This document shows, piece by piece, positions 42,447 to 47,798 of a DNA stretch of 47,798 nt. Source of the DNA: Elusimicrobiota bacterium (GTDB taxonomy: Bacteria; Elusimicrobiota; Elusimicrobia; UBA1565; UBA9628); contig JACPOW010000009.1 in NCBI GenBank assembly GCA_016191335.1, positions 1-47,798 of the forward strand. The letters run 5' to 3'. Under the pieces are notes generated by a model. That model was not told the DNA's origin. It worked only from the letters and a program-made list of their open reading frames with translations, and did not search any database. The position numbers were made by a program, and so were the translations under genes. Position 1 is the first letter of the stretch. Each line of letters begins with the position of its first letter.

Positions 42447-43815
42447 GACTGCCTCCCACGACGAGCTTGGGCATGCGGATGGTGGGCTGTCCGTCGCTGA
42501 CCGCCACGTTCTGCCCTTCCTTGCCGCACACGCCGATGCCCCAGCCGATGTCCCAGCCCACGCGGTCGATGGAGCGCAGGGCCTCGGGCCCCACGCCGAG
42601 CAGGTTGGCGTCGCGCACGAGGTAAGTGACCTTCCCGTTCTCGACGCGCCAGCCCTCGTCCACCTCGAAGACGAACTCCCCGCTCGCGGTGTCCACCTGG
42701 CCGCCGCCCATGCGGGTGACGAGCAGGCCGCTCTTCAGTTCCTTGATGATCTTCGCCGGGTCGTCCGAGCCCGGCGCGATGTAGAGGTTCGACATGCGCG
42801 GGATCGGCCGCGCGGCGAAGGACTCGCGCCGGCCGTGGCCGTTGGAGGGGCGCCCCTCGCGCAGGGCCGTGGCGCGGTCGTAGAGGAAGTCGGTCAGAAC
42901 GCCGTTCTTGACGAGCTCGGTGGGGCGGGCCTCCACGCCTTCGTCGTCGAAGACGAACGAGCCGCGCTGGAAGGGCAAGGTCGGGTCGTCGACCACGGTG
43001 ATGGTCTCGGGCGCGACCGTCTTGCCGCGCATGCCGCGGTACGCGGGCGACGAGCCCTCCTGCACGTGGTCCACCTCGAGGGAGTGGCCGATCGCCTCGT
43101 GGATGAAGGTGCCCCCGGCGGAGGCGGCGAGGATGACGGCCATCTCGCCGGCCTTGGCCTTGGGCGCGTCGAGCTTGGCCAGGGCGCGCGCGGCGGCGCG
43201 GCGCGCGGCGCGCAGGGCGGCCTCGTCGTCGAAGATCTCGTAGCCGCGCTGGGCGCCGACGACCTCGAAGCCGGTCTGCAGCATCCCGTCGCGCTCGGCC
43301 ACGACGGACACGGTCATGTTCGTCGAGACCCGGCTCTGGAACAGGTCGGCCCCGTCGGAGTTCAGCACGCGCGTGTCCTTGCGCCGGTCGCCGTACACGG
43401 CGGTCACCTGGCGCACGAGGGGGGACATCTCGCGGGCGGCGCGGTCCACGGCGCGCAGCAGGGCCAGCTTGCGCTCGAGCGGCACCGTCGCCGGGTCGAG
43501 GCGGCAGGAGGCGCCGGCGGAGCGGGCGGCCCGGAAGGCGGGCCCGCGCCCGGCGGCGCCGGGCGAGAGCTTCTCGCGCAGGCGCGCGGCGGCGGCGGGG
43601 GAGGCGTCCTGGGCGCTGCCGAAAAGCGTCTCCACGCGGGAGCCGTCTTTCTTCAAAAGCCTGAGGCTCAGGCCGCGCTCGGAGCTGGCGCCGATGTCGC
43701 GCACCGCGCCGTCCTCGAGGCGGGCGGTGGACCAGCGCCACTCCTCGAGGAACGCCTCGCCGTAGTCGGCCCCCGTCAAGGACGGGCCGTAGCCGGCGGC
43801 GTCGCCGCCGATCAC
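42439..43815 (-). CDS. tldD: TldD/PmbA-family metalloprotease, TldD-type
   Basis: 458 residues from GTG 43815 (GTGA overlap with the kinase gene). The zinc motif HExxxH is present in GGTFIHEAIGHSLEVDHVQE, as in active TldD. TITVVDDPTLPFQRGSFVFD and the C-terminal GVCGKEGQNVAVSDGQPTIR are typical. TldD normally pairs with the catalytically silent TldE/PmbA to degrade unfolded peptides or mature modified peptides. No partner gene is in the window. Cytoplasmic. Confidence 0.93.
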   Translation of the reverse strand: MIGGDAAGYGPSLTGADYGEAFLEEWRWSTARLEDGAVRDIGASSERGLSLRLLKKDGSRVETLFGSAQDASPAAAARLREKLSPGAAGRGPAFRAARSAGASCRLDPATVPLERKLALLRAVDRAAREMSPLVRQVTAVYGDRRKDTRVLNSDGADLFQSRVSTNMTVSVVAERDGMLQTGFEVVGAQRGYEIFDDEAALRAARRAAARALAKLDAPKAKAGEMAVILAASAGGTFIHEAIGHSLEVDHVQEGSSPAYRGMRGKTVAPETITVVDDPTLPFQRGSFVFDDEGVEARPTELVKNGVLTDFLYDRATALREGRPSNGHGRRESFAARPIPRMSNLYIAPGSDDPAKIIKELKSGLLVTRMGGGQVDTASGEFVFEVDEGWRVENGKVTYLVRDANLLGVGPEALRSIDRVGWDIGWGIGVCGKEGQNVAVSDGQPTIRMPKLVVGGSHD

Positions 43816-45347
43816 GCGTCCCTCTTGCGCGGCAAAGTCAAGGTGACCGTGGCGCCCGCGCCGAGCTTGGAGCGCAGGACCGCGGAGCCGCCGTGCAGCT
43901 CGGCGACCTTGCGCACGAAGGCCAGGCCCAGGCCCATGCCGTCCTGCTGGCCGGTGAAATCCTTCTCCACCTGGTGGAAGCGGGAGAACACCTTCTCGAC
44001 GTCCTCCGGCGGCACGCCCGGCCCGGTGTCGGCCACGGTCACCGCGGCCCAGTCGCCCGTGCCCTCGGCGCGCAGCGAGGCGAGCGGGGAGTGCTTCGGG
44101 TTGAACTTGATGGCGTTGTCGAGCAGGTTCTTGAGCGCCTCGGTGACCAGGCGCCGGTCGCCGACGACGACGAGGCCCGTCGCCGGGGCGTCCACCGTGG
44201 CCGCGCGCTCCGCGATCTTCTCTTCGAGCCCCGCGACCGCGTCCTTGACCGCCTCGTCGAGGGGGAAGGGCTCGGAGTTGATCTGCGTGTCGGGGCTCTC
44301 GATGGTGGTGTAGCTCAGCAGCTTGTCGACGAGCTCGCTGACCTTGCCGCCCTGGGAGCGGATCGTCTTCACGGCCTTGGCCCACATCGGGTCCGTGTCG
44401 GCGTTGACCTCGTCCATCAGGATGTCGGCGAAGCCCGTCACCGCCGCCAGCGGCGTGCGCAGCTTGTGGGAGATCAGGCTCAGGAAGGTGCGCTTGAGCT
44501 TCTCCTGGCGGTGGGTCTCGGTGCGGTCGCGGAAGACGAACAGGCGCCCCTCGCTGTCGCCGAGCGGGGCGCGCGTGACGCGGCCCTCGAGCACCAGCAA
44601 GGTCGGCTCCTTGCGCACGGCGGCGAAATCGAGCACCGGCTTCTCGCCGGAGAGCAGCTCCGCGATCGACGGGGTCACCACCATGCCGTTGAGACCGTCG
44701 GCCAGCTCCTTAAGTTCCGCCCCGAGCAGCCGGGAGGCGGCCTCGTTGGAGAGCAGGACCTTGCCCGTCTCGTCGGTGAGCGCCGCGCCGTCGGTCATCT
44801 GCGCGAACACGGTGGCGAGCTTGAACTTCTCGTCCTTGAGCGAGGTGAACAGGCGCGCGTTCTCGATGGCGACGGCGGCCTGGGAGGCGAAGGCCTCGAA
44901 GGCGAGGCGGTCGGCCTCGGAGAAGTCCCCGCCGCGCTTGTTGATCGCCTCCAGCACGCCCACGAGGTGGCCCTTGATCATCATGGGCACGGCGAGGATG
45001 GACCGCGTCACGAAGCCGGACTGCGCGTCCATCGCCGGCGACCAGCGCGGGTCCTGGCGCACGGCGTTGATGATCTCGGGCTTGCGGCTCTTGGCCACCG
45101 AGCCGGCGATGCCCTGCCCGAGCTTGAGGCGCACCGCGCTCGCCTGCGGGCCGAGGCCCAGGGCGACGTCGAAATACAGCTCCTGGGTCTTCTCGTCGAG
45201 CAGGAGCAAGGACGCGCTCTCGGCGTCCACGACCTTCGTGGACAGCTCCAGTACCGAGGTGAGGAGCTCCCCGATCTCGAGCTTGGAGGACAACAGTCGA
45301 CCGACCTCGAGGAGAAGCTCTAAAGTATCCGCGTTCGTCGTCGGCAT
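43812..45347 (-). CDS. Soluble GAF-PAS sensor histidine kinase
   Basis: 511 residues. GAF domain at ~1-175 (GLGPQASAVRLKLGQGIAGS, SILAVPMMIKGHLVGVLEAI), PAS-like domain at ~185-280 (MTDGAALTDETGKVLLSNEA), HisKA with SHKLRTPLAAVTGF (phospho-His) and HATPase with LLDNAIKFNPKH (N box), DTGPGVPPEDVEKVFSRF and GMGLGLAFVRKVAELHGG (G boxes). No transmembrane helix, so it senses a cytoplasmic ligand or redox cue. No response regulator adjoins it; the stand-alone receiver at 32868 is a candidate partner. Confidence 0.93.
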   Translation of the reverse strand: MPTTNADTLELLLEVGRLLSSKLEIGELLTSVLELSTKVVDAESASLLLLDEKTQELYFDVALGLGPQASAVRLKLGQGIAGSVAKSRKPEIINAVRQDPRWSPAMDAQSGFVTRSILAVPMMIKGHLVGVLEAINKRGGDFSEADRLAFEAFASQAAVAIENARLFTSLKDEKFKLATVFAQMTDGAALTDETGKVLLSNEAASRLLGAELKELADGLNGMVVTPSIAELLSGEKPVLDFAAVRKEPTLLVLEGRVTRAPLGDSEGRLFVFRDRTETHRQEKLKRTFLSLISHKLRTPLAAVTGFADILMDEVNADTDPMWAKAVKTIRSQGGKVSELVDKLLSYTTIESPDTQINSEPFPLDEAVKDAVAGLEEKIAERAATVDAPATGLVVVGDRRLVTEALKNLLDNAIKFNPKHSPLASLRAEGTGDWAAVTVADTGPGVPPEDVEKVFSRFHQVEKDFTGQQDGMGLGLAFVRKVAELHGGSAVLRSKLGAGATVTLTLPRKRDA

Positions 45348-45359
45348 ATCGCTGTTAAC

Positions 45360-46298
45360 CTACCAAATCCTCACCCGGCGGGGCTTGGGCTCGCTCCCGG
45401 GCGCGGCGTCGAAGACGTACTCGAACGGGTTGGCGCGGGGCAGGACGAGGCTGTCGAAGCGGAGGTCCCGGACGCTCACCGTGGCGCCGCCCTCCGCCTT
45501 GGGCTCCACCGTCCACACCGGCGCCTTGAAGAAGGTCATCAGACGCCGCCCGAACGGCGTCTCCTTGGCCGCCAGCGCCGGCCCGGTCATGCCGTCGTCG
45601 CGCAGCACCGGCCCCGCGGTCACCGTGCGCTTGGACGAGTCGACGAGGTACTCCTTCCACTCCCCGTCCGTCTTCACCACCCCGCGCCAGCGGTGGGCGC
45701 CGAGCGGCTCCGGGAAGGCGTACTGGAAGCCCCGGCCGCCGGTCTCCTGGGCGAGCAGGGCCACGGCCATCTGACGGGCCGTGAACGCCATGGACAGGTA
45801 GAACGCGACGGAGACCAAAGCCGCCTGGCACAGGCCGCCCAGCTGCGGCCGCCACGACTCCTTGAGGCGGGCCAGGTGCGGCGCGGCCAGGAAGCCGGCC
45901 AGGGCCAGGTCGATGATGAAGATCATCGCCAGCTCCGGCCGCGCCGTCGAGAACGGCCAGAGCAGCTGCACGCCGAAGGAGTTGATCAGGTCGAAGAACA
46001 GGTGCCCGCCGCAGTTGACGGCGATGATGGCGGCCAGGTCCCGGGCGTCCATGTCCTCGTACTTGCGCTTGAACAGCCAGGTCAGCGCCGCGATCCACAG
46101 CGGCAGCAGGACCAGCGAGTGGCCGAAGGACCGCCGCAGGATCACCGCCCCGGGGTCGCCGGTGAGCAGGACGACGGTGTCGATGTCGGGCAGGTTCGCC
46201 GCCCAAGCCGCCACCGTGACCGCCCGGCGCCCCAGCCGCGGCCGGAAGAAGGCCTCGCCGATGGCGACGCCGAGCAAGGTGTGCGTGACGGGGTCCAC
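45360..46298 (-). CDS. YdjM/DUF457-like membrane-bound metal-dependent hydrolase
   Basis: 312 residues from GTG 46298. The family pattern is VDPVTHTLLGVAIGEAFFRP, WAANLPDIDTVVLL, ILRRSFGHSLVLLPLW and GGHLFFDLINSFGVQLL, with His and Asp residues near membrane segments as in the YdjM/YfhO-type inner-membrane hydrolases. About four hydrophobic segments are followed by a C-terminal beta-rich domain. Substrate unknown. TATACT lies 6 nt before the GTG. Confidence 0.85.
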   Translation of the reverse strand: MDPVTHTLLGVAIGEAFFRPRLGRRAVTVAAWAANLPDIDTVVLLTGDPGAVILRRSFGHSLVLLPLWIAALTWLFKRKYEDMDARDLAAIIAVNCGGHLFFDLINSFGVQLLWPFSTARPELAMIFIIDLALAGFLAAPHLARLKESWRPQLGGLCQAALVSVAFYLSMAFTARQMAVALLAQETGGRGFQYAFPEPLGAHRWRGVVKTDGEWKEYLVDSSKRTVTAGPVLRDDGMTGPALAAKETPFGRRLMTFFKAPVWTVEPKAEGGATVSVRDLRFDSLVLPRANPFEYVFDAAPGSEPKPRRVRIW

Positions 46299-46304
46299 GA
46301 GCGA

Positions 46305-46310
46305 AGTATA
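46305..46310 (-). promoter_or_regulatory. -10 box of the YdjM-like gene
   Basis: TATACT on the minus strand, 6 nt before GTG 46298; TTGCGC lies 17 bp further upstream as a partial -35. The spacing predicts a leaderless mRNA. It lies in the 45-bp gap after the small ORF. Confidence 0.5.
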
Positions 46311-46343
46311 AGAGGAAGCCGCCCGGAGCGCAAGTCGTGGATG

Positions 46344-46505
46344 TTACGGCCGCCGCGCGCCTTTTCCCCGCAGGCGCTCCAGGTGACGCGCCAGCAGGAT
46401 CTTCTGCGCCTCGTCGCGCGCCTCCTCCGACGCCTCCGCCTCCTCCAGCCTCTTCATCCGCGCCAGCAGCCGCCGCGTCTCCCGCCCCGTCATCTCCTCG
46501 CTCAT
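46344..46505 (-). CDS. 53-residue highly charged small protein
   Basis: ATG 46505 to TAA 46344 encodes MSEEMTGRETRRLLARMKRL and continues with Glu/Ala- and Arg-rich helix to GARRPGA-like basic end (RGKGARRP). About half the residues are Glu, Asp, Arg or Lys, with leucines spaced for a coiled coil. A strong Shine-Dalgarno sequence, GGGAGGT, stands 6 nt before the ATG, unlike most genes nearby, which supports real translation. Codons keep the high-GC third position of genes here. No family recognised; it opens the minus-strand run. Confidence 0.6.
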   Translation of the reverse strand: MSEEMTGRETRRLLARMKRLEEAEASEEARDEAQKILLARHLERLRGKGARRP

Positions 46506-46518
46506 GGCCGTACCTCCC

Positions 46519-46533
46519 GGGCGCCCCGCGCCC
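46519..46533. promoter_or_regulatory. Short GC hairpin upstream of the small ORF
   Basis: GGGCGC-CCC-GCGCCC, a 6-bp stem with 3-nt loop, in the 107-bp divergent gap (46506-46612) just upstream of the small ORF ribosome-binding site. It may shape the leader RNA. Such short GC stems arise often by chance in this composition. Confidence 0.25.
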
Positions 46534-46577
46534 CACTCATCAGACGATCGACCCCCCGAAAAAGTTGCATGCTCCCC

Positions 46578-46606
46578 TCGACAGAACGCCTTGAACCCGG
46601 TATGCT
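46578..46606 (+). promoter_or_regulatory. Promoter of the HEAT-repeat gene
   Basis: TCGACA (46578-46583), a 17-bp spacer and TATGCT (46601-46606), then 6 nt to the GTG at 46613. It is the best -35/-10 pair in the window, and predicts that the mRNA starts at the initiation codon. Confidence 0.55.
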
Positions 46607-46612
46607 TCCCGG

Positions 46613-47662
46613 GTGAGGATCACTCTCGCCGCTCTCGCGCTGCTCTTGCTCGCCGCCCCCGCTCCCGCCCGCAAACCCAAGGTGAAAGACCTCATCGCCT
46701 CCTTCGAAGCCGCCAAGACCGACGAGCGCCTGCGCCTGGCGGGCACGCTCGCGCGCATGAAGGACAAGAAGGCCGTGGACGCTTTGATCGCCGCCTTCGA
46801 CATCAAGAAGGGCAACCCGCGGGAGTCCGCCGCCATCGTCGACGCCCTCGGCGTCGCCGGCGACCCCCGCGCCGTCGAGCCGCTCGCCGCCGCCTGGGAC
46901 TACCTGCGCTCGATGATCCTGCAGATGGGGGAGCTCCCCGGCCACCTCCAGGTCCTGCGCTGGAAAATACTCGAGGCCCTCTCCCGCCTCGGCGGCGACC
47001 AGGCCGTGCGCACCTTGTCCGAGGCCCTCAACGAGAACGACCCGCGCGTGGTCGAAGAGGCCGTGCGCGGCCTCGGCCGCCTCCAGGTCCGCGACGCCGT
47101 CCCCGCCTTGCAGCAGCTGGCCGGCGGCGCCACCGGCAACCTCCTGCAGTCCATACTGGAGGCCCTGGGCGACATCGGCGACAAGCGCGCCGTCTCGACT
47201 CTCGAGCAGGCCTTCAACAACCCCGACAAGTTCATCGAGGTCCAGGCCTCCTATGGCCTGGCCAAGCTCGGCAAGAAGGAGGCCCTGGCCCGCCTGAACG
47301 CCTTCCTCAAGGGCGACCCCGGCGAGGACAAGGTCGGCCTGCTCGCCGCCTACTACCTCGTCAAGCTCGATAAGGACTCCGGCCTCGAGCACCTCGAGGC
47401 GATGATGAAGAAGCCCGACAGCCCGCTGGCCCCGCTCGCCGCCGAGACCCTGGGCAAGACCGAGAACCCGCGCGCCGTCCTCGTCCTCGTCGAGGCCTTC
47501 AAGGCCCCCGACCCCGCCGTGCGCCAGTCCGTCGCCCGCGCCCTCGTGCGCCTGGGCGGCCCCCGCGCCGTCACCGCCCTCAAGAAGCTGCGCGCCGACC
47601 CCAACCCGGGCGTGCGCAGCACCGCCCTCAACGGCCTCGCCGACCTCGGCGAGGTCGACTAG
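46613..47662 (+). CDS. Secreted HEAT-repeat protein
   Basis: 349 residues from GTG 46613, signal peptide (VRITLAALALLLLAAPAPAR). About nine HEAT/PBS-lyase-like repeats fill the mature part: DKKAVDALIAAFDIKKGNPR, GDPRAVEPLAAAWDYL, DKRAVSTLEQAFNNPDKF, ENPRAVLVLVEAFKAPDPAV, GPRAVTALKKLRADPNPGVR. It is a protein-binding solenoid in the periplasm, partner unknown. It stands alone, divergent from the small ORF. Confidence 0.87.
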   Translation: MRITLAALALLLLAAPAPARKPKVKDLIASFEAAKTDERLRLAGTLARMKDKKAVDALIAAFDIKKGNPRESAAIVDALGVAGDPRAVEPLAAAWDYLRSMILQMGELPGHLQVLRWKILEALSRLGGDQAVRTLSEALNENDPRVVEEAVRGLGRLQVRDAVPALQQLAGGATGNLLQSILEALGDIGDKRAVSTLEQAFNNPDKFIEVQASYGLAKLGKKEALARLNAFLKGDPGEDKVGLLAAYYLVKLDKDSGLEHLEAMMKKPDSPLAPLAAETLGKTENPRAVLVLVEAFKAPDPAVRQSVARALVRLGGPRAVTALKKLRADPNPGVRSTALNGLADLGEVD

Positions 47663-47688
47663 GAGTTCGTCCGAGTAATCTGTTTTCG

Positions 47689-47798
47689 ATGATCACCGGC
47701 GACATGAAAGTCGCGACGTTGATCTTTCGGACGGGAAATCAGACCTTCGGCTCGGTCAGGCGGCTTGTAAAGCCATTTTGGCGCCCGTCTCACGCCAC
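47689..47798 (+). CDS. Start of a possible unrecognised ORF cut by the window edge
   Basis: From ATG 47689 the frame stays open for 36 codons to the last base (MITGDMKVATLIFRTGNQTF, then GSVRRLVKPFWRPSHA). The segment is less G/C rich than its neighbours. A weak TAATCT lies 7 nt before the ATG. The stretch is too short to tell a gene from chance. Confidence 0.3.
   Translation, partial: MITGDMKVATLIFRTGNQTFGSVRRLVKPFWRPSHA

Overview
The window is gene-dense, high-GC bacterial chromosome. It holds about 41 protein genes, most in long head-to-tail runs whose start and stop codons overlap (ATGA, GTGA or TAATG), and no rRNA, tRNA, CRISPR array or transposase gene was seen. The cell is Gram-negative: there is a TolC-type channel, a PorV/PorQ-type outer-membrane protein, another predicted beta-barrel, an O-antigen-ligase-like protein and diaminopimelate genes. 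The mix of a giant secreted protein with a FlgD/T9SS-like C-terminus beside a PorV-like gene, a PPi-type phosphofructokinase and recurrent GGGGTC-ended palindromes suggests Elusimicrobiota or a neighbouring phylum. That placement is inference, since no marker gene fixes it.

Layout. 2-8549 (+): the 3' part of a giant LamG/Ig/NHL surface protein, its PorV-like partner, AsnB and a zinc-ribbon membrane protein with HEAGH. 8653-9483 (+): a secreted transglutaminase-like protein, convergent with marC (9480-10091, -). 10222-19203 (+): an eight-gene polysaccharide operon with a ColD-type PLP sugar dehydratase, four GT2 glycosyltransferases, a methyltransferase, a GDP-fucose-synthase/ColC-like epimerase-reductase and an O-antigen ligase fused to TPRs. 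19253-22054 (-): a GT2, a glutathione peroxidase, a GmhB-like phosphatase and a small secreted protein; the last two sit between perfect 29-bp inverted repeats. 22176-33251 (-): a twelve-gene run from a response regulator through a barrel protein, PFK, a HAMP protein, TolC, a patatin, a TPR protein, dapF, dapA, a POT peptide transporter and a GNAT to a polysaccharide deacetylase. 33399-36950 (-): dnaE. 37018-39593 (+): a NUDIX hydrolase and a cNMP-patatin (NTE-like) protein. 39677-46505 (-): a second run with a 53-residue charged protein, a YdjM-like membrane protein, a GAF/PAS histidine kinase, TldD, a PrcB-like protein and two secreted proteins of unknown role. 46613-47662 (+): a secreted HEAT-repeat protein.

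Most of the genes serve the envelope: nucleotide-sugar and glycan assembly, outer-membrane export, peptidoglycan precursor (DAP) synthesis with peptide uptake, and secreted lipases or repeat proteins.

Three signals stand out. (1) A family of GGGGTC...GACCCC palindromic elements lies between genes; in one, the loop is replaced by 1,215 bp carrying two complete genes, as if the element carries cargo. (2) Many first genes have a TANAAT-like box almost exactly 6 nt before an ATG or GTG, which predicts leaderless mRNAs. (3) A PLP enzyme with His in place of the catalytic Lys lies in one operon with a GDP-fucose-synthase-like reductase, which points to a 3,6-dideoxyhexose (colitose-like) sugar. No gap exceeds about 150 bp, so there are no long gene-free stretches.
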